A stretch of 64,000 bases of DNA, taken from assembly GCA_002354095.1 (NCBI GenBank), contig DEKX01000018.1, positions 75,247 to 139,246 of the forward strand. Direction: 5' to 3'. This DNA comes from Prevotella sp. UBA2711 (GTDB lineage: Bacteria; Bacteroidota; Bacteroidia; Bacteroidales; Bacteroidaceae). Positions 8,607 to 17,926 of this stretch are shown one piece after another. A model generated the notes under the pieces. The model saw only the letters and a list, made by a program, of their open reading frames with translations, did not search any database and was not told the origin of the DNA. The position numbers were made by a program, and so were the translations under genes. Each line of letters starts with the position of its first letter. Position 1 is the stretch's first letter.

Positions 8607-8614
8607 CAAAGGTA
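8607..8614 (-). promoter_or_regulatory. Promoter -7 element of the retropepsin-like gene and radA
   Basis: TACCTTTG on the minus strand, 33 bases before the start codon at 8573. A plus-strand TAACTTTG lies at 8627-8634 only 12 bases away; the plus-strand gene has a better placed element at 8708. Confidence 0.6.
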
Positions 8615-8681
8615 TATCTTTTTGGATAACTTTGCAAGAAAAACTGATTTTTATTTTAGTATCACAAAGAAATGAAATGAT

Positions 8682-8715
8682 TTTGTTCTCTTTTGAAATT
8701 TAATGTGTATCTTTG
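8682..8715 (+). promoter_or_regulatory. Promoter of the substrate-binding-like lipoprotein
   Basis: TTTG at 8682-8685 and TATCTTTG at 8708-8715, 22 bases apart. The lipoprotein ATG is at 8726, only 10 bases after the element, so the leader is expected to be a few bases long. Confidence 0.65.
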
Positions 8716-8725
8716 CATTCTGATT

Positions 8726-9646
8726 ATGAAGAAGATTATTTATTTCATTATTGGTGTGGCACTTCTGGCGGCTTGCGGACAGTCGTACGAAGAGACGAAG
8801 CGCCAGCACCGCCAGCAGCGCAAGGAGGCGCTTCGACGCGATTCGGCAGCACTGAAGGTGGCTGTGATGCCCACACTGGGCTGTCTGCCCATGTATGTTG
8901 CCGAATATCACCAGTTGTTCGACACACTGAACGGCGGTGTGCGTCTGAAACCGTTCAAGGCCTACATTGACTGCGATACCGCCCTGGAGCGTCGGCGCGT
9001 AGAGGGCAGCGTGAGCGACCTGGTGAGGGTTGCATGTATCGAGAAGCGCGGCACGAAACTGCGTCAAGTTTCCGTGTTGAACACCTATTGGCAACTGATT
9101 GCCAACCGCAATTCGCGCATTCACCAGCTGAAGCAGTTGGACGACAAGATGGTGGCGATGACCCGATTCTCGGTGACCGACATGCTGAGCGACCTGATAG
9201 TTGACTCGGTGAAACTGAGGGACGAACACGTGTTCCGAGTACAGATTAACGACGTGGATGTGCGTATGCAGATGCTGCAGAACAGCATGATGGACGCCCT
9301 GTTCTTTGAAGAACCGCTCGCCACGATGGCACGCACGGCGAAGAACCCCGTCGTGCTCGACACCCGACAGCTGGACATGCAGATGGGTGTGCTCGTATTC
9401 CGCGAACAGGAAATGCGCCATCCCGAACGGAGCAAGCAACTGGACCTCTTCATCAAGGCGTATAATGCAGCTTGCGACTCGATTAATAAGAAAGGACTCA
9501 AGAGTTATCGCCATCTGATAGTCGATAAGTGTATGGTGCCGGCAGCGGTGGTCGATTCATTGCCGCGAACCATCAAGTTCCAACATGCCGTGGGACCCCG
9601 ACAGCGTGACATCGACACTGCTCAGAAATGGCTTAAAAAGAAGTAA
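8726..9646 (+). CDS. Lipoprotein resembling ABC substrate-binding proteins
   Basis: A 306-residue lipoprotein. The lipobox is LLAAC with Cys17, and a charged Arg/Gln-rich spacer follows. The body begins ALKVAVMPTLGCLPMYVAEYHQLF, the opening strand and helix of NMT1/SsuA-type periplasmic binding folds, and continues with DDKMVAMTRFSVTDMLSDLI and DALFFEEPLATMA as expected for that fold. No permease or ATPase gene is adjacent, so it may serve another system or have a non-transport role. An upstream in-frame ATG at 8693 lies before the promoter and is rejected. The TPR gene starts 3 bases after the stop codon begins its spacing, so they form an operon. Confidence 0.65.
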   Translation: MKKIIYFIIGVALLAACGQSYEETKRQHRQQRKEALRRDSAALKVAVMPTLGCLPMYVAEYHQLFDTLNGGVRLKPFKAYIDCDTALERRRVEGSVSDLVRVACIEKRGTKLRQVSVLNTYWQLIANRNSRIHQLKQLDDKMVAMTRFSVTDMLSDLIVDSVKLRDEHVFRVQINDVDVRMQMLQNSMMDALFFEEPLATMARTAKNPVVLDTRQLDMQMGVLVFREQEMRHPERSKQLDLFIKAYNAACDSINKKGLKSYRHLIVDKCMVPAAVVDSLPRTIKFQHAVGPRQRDIDTAQKWLKKK

Positions 9647-9648
9647 GG

Positions 9649-11790
9649 ATGACAGAAACGAATATGCAACTGCAACGGGTGGCGAGCCAACTGCATGTCG
9701 GAAACGTCGGTATGGCGATTGCCGAGATGGAGACTTATCTGGCAGCCTATCCGCAGCCGCAGACTGCTGAACGGCTGAATGAACTGAAAACAGAATATGC
9801 ACTGATGGAGGACTATTGGCGGCGCGGTGCCAACGACCCGCAGCAGGCGCAGCTCTACCAGTATCTCCTGCAGCGGTGCTATGTGCTGTATGCCAATGTG
9901 GCTGCCTACTATCATATCATGTCGCATCCCACGCTGTCGGGCATCTACAGCCACGTGCGGATGCAACGGCAGGAATGGTCGCTCAGGAACATCCGCAAGG
10001 AATTGGAAGACTTCGTGAGCAATGTCGCCATGCTGGACTTGGAAGCGGAGGAGGTAAGAGAGCAAAAGAGCGAGCAACTCTACAAGGAGCATCACGAACA
10101 GATGAGAGCCGTCTTCAATTATGTGCTGACTTCGAGAATGTGGTCCGACGGCATAGGGCATGATTTCGAGGAAATGCTCATATCGCCTACGGTCGATGCC
10201 AATGACCAGCGTCTGCTGGTATCGGCGGTGACGCTTGCATTGCTGAACCGCTATGACATCGTGAAATTCCGCATACTGCTGAACGTGTATCGGTTGTCGA
10301 AAGAAGAAACCGTGCGTCAGCGTGCACTGGTGGGTTGGGTGCTTGCGCTCAACGACGACCTGCAGAAGGTCTATCCCGAACAAGCTGAAATGGTGTTGCA
10401 GCTGCTCAAGTCGAAGAAAGTCTGTGAGGAACTCACTGAGCTGCAGATGCAGTTGATATTCAGTCTGAATGCCGAGAAAGATACGAATACCATCCAGAAG
10501 GAAATCATGCCCGATCTGATGAAGAACCAGAATTTTCAGGTGACGCAGTTCGGCCTCGTGGAACGGGAAGAAGACCCGATGGAAGACATTCTGCACCCCG
10601 AAGCCTCCGAACAGCGCATGGAGAAACTGGAGGCTACGTTCGGGCGCATGATGGATATGCAGAAACAGGGCTCCGACATCTATTTCGGCGGCTTCTCGCA
10701 GATGAAGCGCTTTCCTTTCTTCTACGACATCTGCAACTGGTTCACCCCGTTCTTCTTCCAGCATCCCGATATTATCCACTTTGTCAAGCGGTTGAAAGAG
10801 AATAAATTCCTGTTGAAGATGATGCATGTGGGACCATTCTGCGACAGCGACAAATACTCGTTTGTCATTGCCTTTCAGCAGGTAATGGACCAGATACCCG
10901 AGAACATGCGACAGATGTTGGTCAAGGGTGAGGCAACGATGGGCGAAATAGCCGAGGAGGAACTGTTGTCGCCAGCCTATATCCGCCGGTCATACCTGAT
11001 GGACTTGTATCGCTTCTTCCGCCTATATCCCAACCGCCATGAGTTTGAGAATCCTTTTGAAGTGAGCCATGCTTTCCTGGGCCGTTGCGAGTTCTTCAGG
11101 AAATCGCTGTTCACCGGCTCGCCTTTGGAGTCTTACAAAGACCAGATAGTGCGGCTGCTGAAGCGAAAGAAAATGGAAGAGCCTGCCCAGCAGTTGCTGG
11201 ACTCTTACAGCGAGGACCATCGTTCTGTACAATATTATATATGGGTAGGGCAGTACGACAAGGCACTGGAGTTAGAGCCGAATAATGAGAGAGCGCTGCG
11301 TGGAAAGGCCCGCAATCTTTTCGAATTGGGAATCTACGACGAGGCGGAGAGTGCTTACGACGATTTGCTGCTGTTGCATCCCGACAATTCTACCTATTTA
11401 TTGTATAAGAGCCTCTGCCTGATTCACATGGAAGAGTACGAGGATGCCCTGAAACTGCTTTACCGCTTGAATTATGAAGAGCCGGAGAATCAGCAGGTGA
11501 ACCGTGTGCTGGCGTGGACTCACCTGTGTTGCCGCCAGTTGGAACAGGCGGACAAACTGTATCAGAAACTGACCAACGTTGAGAAAGTCTATGCAGAGGA
11601 TTGGCTGAACTATGCCTACTGCCTTTGGTTCTCAGGAAGGATTGACGATGCGATTGATTGCTTTAAGAAGTATTTGGCTGCAGGAGGGGATGATGCAGTG
11701 AAATGGTTCTTCTTCGACAGAACGCTGTTGGAAAAATATGCCGTCAGCGAGCCTCAAATCATGATGATGGAGTCTGCCGTGAAGTCTTAA
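9649..11790 (+). CDS. Large TPR-repeat protein
   Basis: A 713-residue protein without a signal peptide or membrane segment, so probably cytosolic. The N-terminal two thirds are helical and unrecognised. The C-terminal part (about 535-690) shows tetratricopeptide repeats: ALELEPNNERALRGKARNLF, then LHPDNSTYLLYKSLCLIHME, then the segment around YAEDWLNYAYCLWFSGRIDD. It starts 2 bases after the lipoprotein stop, so the two are cotranscribed. TPR proteins are scaffolds; the partner is unknown. Its last 32 bases overlap the convergent acyltransferase gene. Confidence 0.75.
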   Translation: MTETNMQLQRVASQLHVGNVGMAIAEMETYLAAYPQPQTAERLNELKTEYALMEDYWRRGANDPQQAQLYQYLLQRCYVLYANVAAYYHIMSHPTLSGIYSHVRMQRQEWSLRNIRKELEDFVSNVAMLDLEAEEVREQKSEQLYKEHHEQMRAVFNYVLTSRMWSDGIGHDFEEMLISPTVDANDQRLLVSAVTLALLNRYDIVKFRILLNVYRLSKEETVRQRALVGWVLALNDDLQKVYPEQAEMVLQLLKSKKVCEELTELQMQLIFSLNAEKDTNTIQKEIMPDLMKNQNFQVTQFGLVEREEDPMEDILHPEASEQRMEKLEATFGRMMDMQKQGSDIYFGGFSQMKRFPFFYDICNWFTPFFFQHPDIIHFVKRLKENKFLLKMMHVGPFCDSDKYSFVIAFQQVMDQIPENMRQMLVKGEATMGEIAEEELLSPAYIRRSYLMDLYRFFRLYPNRHEFENPFEVSHAFLGRCEFFRKSLFTGSPLESYKDQIVRLLKRKKMEEPAQQLLDSYSEDHRSVQYYIWVGQYDKALELEPNNERALRGKARNLFELGIYDEAESAYDDLLLLHPDNSTYLLYKSLCLIHMEEYEDALKLLYRLNYEEPENQQVNRVLAWTHLCCRQLEQADKLYQKLTNVEKVYAEDWLNYAYCLWFSGRIDDAIDCFKKYLAAGGDDAVKWFFFDRTLLEKYAVSEPQIMMMESAVKS

Positions 11791-12877
11791 TGCGCCGGTA
11801 GCACCAGGTCCAAGCAAGCGGAACGCCCACTCCGACGATGGTATAGAGTATCCAGAACGCATCGTCCTTGGCATGGTCGTGAATCACCATGTGGCATCCT
11901 ATCTGTGCAAAGTCCAAGTCGTAGTACCATATCTTCAGCAGACTGACCAGTTTGTAGCTGATGATATGGAAAACAAAGATAGGTAGCGTGTTGTCGCCAC
12001 AGAATATCAAGAAGCGCTTCACCATTCCTTCGCGCCCGTTAATCCAAGTGGCAATGTTGTAGGTCATCAGGAATCCGCAGACGGCAGGAACGGGCAGGGA
12101 GATAAACTGGATGAACGTGGAGCGCCAGTTCATGTTGGCTGTCAGATACTTGGAGAAGAGATAGACGATGACGGCGAAAACGGCAGTCGTCCACCACGTC
12201 ACCCGATAGTGCTGTTCCGTTTTGCGGAACAGAAAACCCACACCAAAGAAGAAACAACCCATGATTTCGCGATAACCACCCTGGATAAGCGTAATGATGC
12301 GCAGTCCCCAGAGTGTCTTCCAACCAGCCAGTAGCAGCATCGTGATGCAGACGGCTATCGGTACTATCCACTCGCGGCGGGATTGCCAGCGATTGGTCTT
12401 GACAATGAGCGCGTCGATGCCCTTATATATAATAAGGTATGCAATACTGGCTACCAAAAGTCCGCGGAAGAACCAGAATGCCCCGCAGAGGAATTGGTCG
12501 TAACCGCCCATGGCTGTAACGATAGTCCACAGATTCTGCTGTATCTGTCGCCACGTATAGGGGTGGGTCACACCGCCCGTCCAGTTGCCATACTGCTCGT
12601 TGAGAATACCCAGATCGAACATCCAGTTATGGATGATGAGAAAGAATACCGACCATTTCACAAACGGAACGTACAACCCCTTGAAACGCTTCTTGACAAA
12701 AGTAGCCTCGTCGTCAAGATAGCGAAGGGAAAAGAAATAGCCCGCCGTAATGAAGAACACGGGCATGTGGAACTCGTAGAGAAAGAGATTGATGACATCT
12801 GGTGCTTCAGCATGGCCGATGACCATGAGGATGATGGCCAATGCCTTGCAGATGGATATGACGGTATTGCGCTGCAT
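11759..12877 (-). CDS. Membrane acyltransferase, acyltransferase-3 (OafA/WecH) family
   Basis: A multi-pass inner-membrane protein of 372 residues, usual for the family, which moves acyl groups to surface sugars or lipids. The N-terminus MQRNTVISICKALAIILMVI is followed by GHAEAP with the family's key His (about residue 22), then FHMPVFFITAGYFFSLRY and about ten hydrophobic segments. The start is the ATG at 12877, 8 bases after the stop of the PLD gene; a longer reading to 13030 runs through that gene. It is last in a minus-strand run that starts with kdsA, so a cell-envelope substrate is plausible. Confidence 0.8.
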   Translation of the reverse strand: MQRNTVISICKALAIILMVIGHAEAPDVINLFLYEFHMPVFFITAGYFFSLRYLDDEATFVKKRFKGLYVPFVKWSVFFLIIHNWMFDLGILNEQYGNWTGGVTHPYTWRQIQQNLWTIVTAMGGYDQFLCGAFWFFRGLLVASIAYLIIYKGIDALIVKTNRWQSRREWIVPIAVCITMLLLAGWKTLWGLRIITLIQGGYREIMGCFFFGVGFLFRKTEQHYRVTWWTTAVFAVIVYLFSKYLTANMNWRSTFIQFISLPVPAVCGFLMTYNIATWINGREGMVKRFLIFCGDNTLPIFVFHIISYKLVSLLKIWYYDLDFAQIGCHMVIHDHAKDDAFWILYTIVGVGVPLAWTWCYRRIKTSRQTPSS

Positions 12878-12885
12878 AAGAGAAA

Positions 12886-14145
12886 CTACAATAAGGGCGC
12901 TAACAGATGGGCAAACCAACCACGGAACTTCTGCCACGGTGTGCGGAACCGATCCCACGATTCGGGAGTGAGCAGGAAGCACTTCTTGGTGTCGCGGGCA
13001 AACATGTCGTCCAGTTCGCGTGTGGTGCACTTGTCAATGATAACTGCATTCTCCTCGAAATCGCATTTCAGACTGCGCGCATCGAGATTGGTACTGCCTA
13101 CGGTGCAGAACCGACCATCAACCATCATGATTTTAGAATGGTGGAATCCTGGCTCGTACATCCATACGATGGCGCCCCGTTTCATGAGCTTATGGGCTTG
13201 ATAATAGGCGCAATCTGGGGTGAGCGGGATGTCGCTTTTTGCCGACTGCATAATCTCAACCTTCACGCCACGTTTCAATGCACGTGTCAGTGCACGGGTG
13301 ACGGTGGGAATCAGCGTAAAATAGGGATTGATGATCTTAATGGAATCTTGAGCGGCGTCAATGGCACTGATATAGAACTGACGCATAATCTTAGGAGTGT
13401 AGTGCGGCTCACGGTTGATGATGCCCACCATTTTGCTGCCCGCAGTTTGGGTGGTGTCGGGCTTCAGACCTTCGAATTTGGTAGGAGTGCCTCCACGATA
13501 GTACTTGATGCCGTGCACATTCTCGCCAGTGACACGGTTCCAGATGCGGATAAATATCTTTTGCAATTCATTGACGGCATCGCCTTCAATACGGCAGTGC
13601 ATATCGCGCCATTCGCCAACCTGTTCAGTACCTTTAATATAATAGTCGGCAACATTCATACCACCCGTATAGGCTATCTGTCCGTCGATAACGACAATCT
13701 TGCGGTGGTCACGTCCGAAAATCTTGTTGACCCAAGGGAAACGGATGGGTTCATACTCTACAATCTGAATACTGTCGTCGCGCAGGGCTTTCAGGTGATG
13801 CTTTTTCAGTGGCTGGTTGTTGGAATCGTTGCCAAAGCCGTCAAACATTGCCCGCACCTCAACACCCTCCTTCCGCTTCTGGCGCAAAAGGTCAAAGAGC
13901 AAGGAGGCGATGGAGTCGTTACGAAAATTGAAGTACTCCAGATGGATGCTGCTCTTGGCTTGGCGGATGGCATTGAACATGTCGTCGAACTTAGCCTGTC
14001 CGGACATCAGGAGCGTTACACTGTTGTTGTCTGAGAACACGATTTTCTTGGAGCGTAGCGTATGCACAATCAGCGAGTCGCTCGTTTGAGGGCTCGCTGA
14101 TTGGGTGATGCATATCAGTAGTGCGATAAAGAGGATTCGCAGCAT
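12886..14145 (-). CDS. Phospholipase D-type cardiolipin synthase
   Basis: A 419-residue PLD-superfamily enzyme with two HKD catalytic motifs: HRKIVVIDG in the first half (about residue 150) and HHSKIMMVDG in the second (about 340), each followed by the GG/GSTN element (TGGMN, VGSTN). The family makes cardiolipin from two phosphatidylglycerols. A cleavable signal sequence (MLRILFIALLICITQSASPQ) replaces the two N-terminal membrane helices usual for ClsA, suggesting a periplasmic-facing or lipid-modifying variant. It starts one base after the regulator stop codon and precedes the acyltransferase by 8 bases, so it is part of the same operon. Confidence 0.85.
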   Translation of the reverse strand: MLRILFIALLICITQSASPQTSDSLIVHTLRSKKIVFSDNNSVTLLMSGQAKFDDMFNAIRQAKSSIHLEYFNFRNDSIASLLFDLLRQKRKEGVEVRAMFDGFGNDSNNQPLKKHHLKALRDDSIQIVEYEPIRFPWVNKIFGRDHRKIVVIDGQIAYTGGMNVADYYIKGTEQVGEWRDMHCRIEGDAVNELQKIFIRIWNRVTGENVHGIKYYRGGTPTKFEGLKPDTTQTAGSKMVGIINREPHYTPKIMRQFYISAIDAAQDSIKIINPYFTLIPTVTRALTRALKRGVKVEIMQSAKSDIPLTPDCAYYQAHKLMKRGAIVWMYEPGFHHSKIMMVDGRFCTVGSTNLDARSLKCDFEENAVIIDKCTTRELDDMFARDTKKCFLLTPESWDRFRTPWQKFRGWFAHLLAPLL

Positions 14146-14146
14146 T

Positions 14147-17100
14147 TTATTTCTTATTCTTTAGTCTGTACTCAAGTGGCGTCATGCCAAACTTGTCTTT
14201 GAAGATATTGATAAAGTTCTCTGCCGTGTTGAACCCGACATTAATAGCCAATTCACTCATGTTGATATTGGTCTGTGTGAGGAGCGTGCAGGCATGCTTC
14301 AAACGAATCTCACGCACGATCTCAGCAGGCGTCTTGGTGGTAATGCTGCGAATCTTATGGAAGAACGGAACGCGTCCCATACCCATAGCTGAAGCCATCT
14401 CTTCCAGGCTTATTTGTCCGCGGCTCATGTTTTGAATCACATACTGTTCAACATTCTTCATTAACTGGCGGTCCATCAAATTGTTCATGGAGTAGTTGCC
14501 GATAGTCTCGTCTTCACCATAGAACTGTTGAGCCAAAACGCCGCCACCCTGTGTGGAAGGTTTGTTCGCTGTAGGTGCCTTTGGCTCTTCTGCCGCTGGA
14601 GTTTCCTGTTCCTGTTCTTGCTCCTGCTTGTCATCCACCTTGATGTCATCATATACCATTGTGGCAGTAGTCATACTTGCATTATGACCTTCCAGCATAC
14701 GGGTTTCTCGTCCCTCGATAGTATTCTGAGCCATCTCAACAGGTCCTAAGCCCATGAGCTGGTTGAAGCGCATGACAGCCTCCTGCACATTGAAGGGCTT
14801 AGCCAGATAGTCGTCAGCAGCCAACGTGATATTCATGTCGCTCATCATCTCTGGCGTCAGTACGGAGTCAGTCATCAATACAAACTTGATGTTATGTGTG
14901 CGTGAATCTGACTTCAACTTGTTGCAGAGTTCGCTACCGGTCATGTGTTTCATGTCTTGTTTGCAGATAACCAAATCAGCCATCATCGACTCAATGTCAG
15001 GAATAGCCAGACGAATATCGTCGTAAACATGGAAATCATATACTTCACACAGATGGGCGTTCATGAAGCTATTGAACTCACGATTGCTGTCAATGAAGAC
15101 AACAATGAATTTCTGCGTCTTCTTGTCGAGACGGAGTGGCTGGATGGTTGCCGTCAACTCAGGAGTAGAAACGGCAGATGGCAGACTGAGTTCTCCCTGA
15201 TCGTTCAGTTCGAGACGGTCCTTCGCTGTTGACTCAGCTTTCTGTTCAGGATTTTCCAGGACGGTTTGCATTTCAGAAATGCGGGTAATCACCTGAAGCA
15301 TCTGGAAATGCAGCGAGTTGAGTTGTTCGCGTCCTTCCATATCAGTCTCTTTCTCAGCCATATTGCCAATAATGGTCGTCATGCGTGCCATGGGCTGGCG
15401 CAGTTCGTCGCTGGCAATCTTGATTTCTTCGCGTTGGCGTTTCAGTTCGTCAACCACCGTGCGCTTACGTGTCATATAATTCTTGACTTTCTTGTAGCCG
15501 AAGCGCCAGATGATGAGTGCGATGATAGCTATCAGTACATAGACAGAAAGCATCCACCATGTAAGCCACCAAGGGCGGTCTATTGTGATTTCCAGTACAC
15601 GTTCCTGGTTGCTGACGGCTCCGTCGGCGCTGACAGCCTTGACATGAAGCGTGTATTTGCCACTCCCCAGATTGTTGAATCGGACACCATGTAATAATGC
15701 ATCTCCGTTTCTCCAGTCATGGTCCAAACCTTCCATCCAATACATAAACTGCAAGCGCTCGCCTTGGTTGTAGTTACCTGCTGCAAATTTGATGGTGAAA
15801 GAACTTTGATTGTTTTTCAGCGCAATCTTGCTACTCTCATTCAGCGCTTGTGACAATATCACATTGCCGTCGTATTCATGTCCGACTATGATTTCTTCCT
15901 CGCCGATGAATAGCTGGGTGAGCATGACAAGGGGTAGGGAGTTCTTGTCGTCCTTATCGCCCCTGCGCACCCAGTTGACACCATAGAGTCCTCCAAAGAT
16001 AACCGTTCCGTCAGCCCGGGTGAGCACAGAACCTGTGTTGAACTCATTGCTCTGCAAACCATCGCTGGTGTCATAATTGTATAGACCATAGCCGAAGGTT
16101 CCCTCGTCTCTGTTACGTTGTACTACAATACGACTGATACCATTACTGGTGGTAATCCACATGTTGCTACTGATGTCTTCCGTAATACCGCAAATGGAAT
16201 TGTTGCACAGTCCGTTCTTCTCAGTTATGTAACTCAAAGAGTCGGTAACGACATTCAGCACATTCAGTCCTTCGCGAGTACCCACCCAAATGAGACCGCG
16301 GGAATCTTCGTAAACCTGTGTGATATAGTTGTTTGTGAAGGTTTTGAGATTCGTCGAATTACCAGTGAACACTTTCTTTTCACGGTTAGACAAGTTCAGC
16401 ATAACCATTCCTTCGGAAGTACCGATAAGCAGTGTGTTGTTCTTACCATAGTGAAGGCAGGTGATGTTGTTGGTGTTCAGCATACCATTCTCTCGAGTGT
16501 AGGAAGAGAAGGTGTTCATCTTGGGATTGTAAACCTGAAGACCACCATTAGTAGCAATCCAAAGGTTGCCGCTGTTATCTTTCGTGAGCGCATTGACGTG
16601 ATCGTCGATAAGGGTGTGCATACTGTCACGGGCGGCAGAGAAGATGGTAGAAGTGCCATCTTTGATACGCGTCAGACCATTCTGGCGTGACCCTACCCAA
16701 ATGCTTCCGTCTGGAGTAGTTGTCATACAAGATACTTTTTGGCTTGCCAATGTGCCGCCAAAGCCAACCACACCTTTGTCGCTGGTGCCGTACCACATAT
16801 TGCCGTCAACATCTTGTGCGATAGCTGTGACGTCGCCGTTAAAGGAAGCCTCGAATTTGTAGATGTTGTCTCCATAAAAAGCAACACCTGATTTCTCGGT
16901 ACCTACCCAGAGCAGGTCGGTGTCATCGACATAGACACTCTGAATACCGATGATGTCCTGCGATAGTTGATTGTCACGCCCGTTGTGAGGTTGTACTGTT
17001 TCAAATTCATGAGTGTTCACATTCATGCGAATCAGTCCCATCCTATCGGTGCCAATCCAGATATTGTCTTTTTGGTCGTGAGCCATACCGTTCACACTAT

Positions 17101-17908
17101 GGTCAACGGCAATGCTGGTCAGCCCAAGACTATTGCCGATATTGGTATCCCAAACATTGGTGCTCTTGTTGTAGCACATCAGTGTACCTTGTCCGTAGAG
17201 CCAAACGTTATCCAGTTGGTCGGCAAATACTTTCAGAGAAGTACTCTTTCGCAGATGCTGTTGGGAAATATGTTCAGTAGCCCATACCGTATGCTGTTGG
17301 TGCATGATGTCGCAACAAACCATTCTACCGTCTTCGTAAACGATAATAGCACCATCGCGACACTCTCCGATGGAGCAGATAACTCCTTGAGGCACACCAT
17401 GATTGTCGTTGGTATAACCAAATTCATAAAGCAATTGCTGTTGCATGTTGTATGCCACAACACCCTTGTTGGGGATAGATGCCCATAGGTTTTTATGGCG
17501 ATCGAAGAATACAACATTAGGTTGACCTTCAATTCCCATTCGTCCCAATACTTGTTTCATATCACGCTCAAAGGTCTCCGTTTGAGGGTGATACACGCAA
17601 TAGCCGGCTGACGTCAGAATCCAAAGGTTGCCGTCCAGAGCTTCCTGTATGCTCAGAATATAACTGTCGGGTAAGGAAGAGCCGTCTTGTGAGTTACTTT
17701 GGAAATACCTGAAAGTATATCCGTCATAGCGATAAAGTCCGGCTGGCGTGCCAAACCATACGTATCCGCGACCATCTTTCAAAATGCAGTTAATCTGACT
17801 GCTGGTCAGTCCGTCTTTGATGTCAAGTGTCTTAAACAGATAGATACTTGCAGCAGCCAGAGGCAGTGTAAGCATCAGCATCAATACTATTTTCTTGAGT
17901 CCTTTCAT
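14147..17908 (-). CDS. Kinase-less HTCS-like regulator: propeller sensor, pseudo-receiver, AraC domain
   Basis: A membrane-spanning one-piece regulator of 1253 residues. N-terminal signal/anchor, then about 700 residues of Reg_prop propeller repeats (IWIGTDRMGL, LWVGTEKSGV, LIWVGTREGL). A Y_Y_Y domain and one membrane helix (about 780-800) follow. The helical region resembles HisKA but reads SDELRQP where SHELRTP is expected, so the phospho-His is Asp834. No HATPase domain follows; a short linker leads to a receiver-like domain (about 930-1050) whose phosphorylation Asp is Lys983, although AKPF is kept. The C-terminus (about 1145-1250) is a full AraC double helix-turn-helix. The ATG at 17908 is chosen; an in-frame GTG at 17926 directly abuts the kdsD stop. 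DNA binding may therefore be driven without phosphotransfer. Confidence 0.85.
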   Translation of the reverse strand: MKGLKKIVLMLMLTLPLAAASIYLFKTLDIKDGLTSSQINCILKDGRGYVWFGTPAGLYRYDGYTFRYFQSNSQDGSSLPDSYILSIQEALDGNLWILTSAGYCVYHPQTETFERDMKQVLGRMGIEGQPNVVFFDRHKNLWASIPNKGVVAYNMQQQLLYEFGYTNDNHGVPQGVICSIGECRDGAIIVYEDGRMVCCDIMHQQHTVWATEHISQQHLRKSTSLKVFADQLDNVWLYGQGTLMCYNKSTNVWDTNIGNSLGLTSIAVDHSVNGMAHDQKDNIWIGTDRMGLIRMNVNTHEFETVQPHNGRDNQLSQDIIGIQSVYVDDTDLLWVGTEKSGVAFYGDNIYKFEASFNGDVTAIAQDVDGNMWYGTSDKGVVGFGGTLASQKVSCMTTTPDGSIWVGSRQNGLTRIKDGTSTIFSAARDSMHTLIDDHVNALTKDNSGNLWIATNGGLQVYNPKMNTFSSYTRENGMLNTNNITCLHYGKNNTLLIGTSEGMVMLNLSNREKKVFTGNSTNLKTFTNNYITQVYEDSRGLIWVGTREGLNVLNVVTDSLSYITEKNGLCNNSICGITEDISSNMWITTSNGISRIVVQRNRDEGTFGYGLYNYDTSDGLQSNEFNTGSVLTRADGTVIFGGLYGVNWVRRGDKDDKNSLPLVMLTQLFIGEEEIIVGHEYDGNVILSQALNESSKIALKNNQSSFTIKFAAGNYNQGERLQFMYWMEGLDHDWRNGDALLHGVRFNNLGSGKYTLHVKAVSADGAVSNQERVLEITIDRPWWLTWWMLSVYVLIAIIALIIWRFGYKKVKNYMTRKRTVVDELKRQREEIKIASDELRQPMARMTTIIGNMAEKETDMEGREQLNSLHFQMLQVITRISEMQTVLENPEQKAESTAKDRLELNDQGELSLPSAVSTPELTATIQPLRLDKKTQKFIVVFIDSNREFNSFMNAHLCEVYDFHVYDDIRLAIPDIESMMADLVICKQDMKHMTGSELCNKLKSDSRTHNIKFVLMTDSVLTPEMMSDMNITLAADDYLAKPFNVQEAVMRFNQLMGLGPVEMAQNTIEGRETRMLEGHNASMTTATMVYDDIKVDDKQEQEQEQETPAAEEPKAPTANKPSTQGGGVLAQQFYGEDETIGNYSMNNLMDRQLMKNVEQYVIQNMSRGQISLEEMASAMGMGRVPFFHKIRSITTKTPAEIVREIRLKHACTLLTQTNINMSELAINVGFNTAENFINIFKDKFGMTPLEYRLKNKK

Positions 17909-17926
17909 AACCTGTTTTATTTTCAC

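Noticed and set aside
9622..10827. A 401-codon frame antisense to the TPR gene
   Set aside because: No recognisable domain or promoter. The plus strand carries a coherent protein with TPR repeats in the same interval.
12907..14034. A 375-codon frame antisense to the PLD gene
   Set aside because: The minus strand has both HKD motifs; the antisense product shows no family features.
17908..17926. GTG at 17926 as the start of the regulator
   Set aside because: It directly abuts the kdsD TAG, adds only six residues before a better placed ATG, and GTG starts are rarer; it cannot be ruled out.
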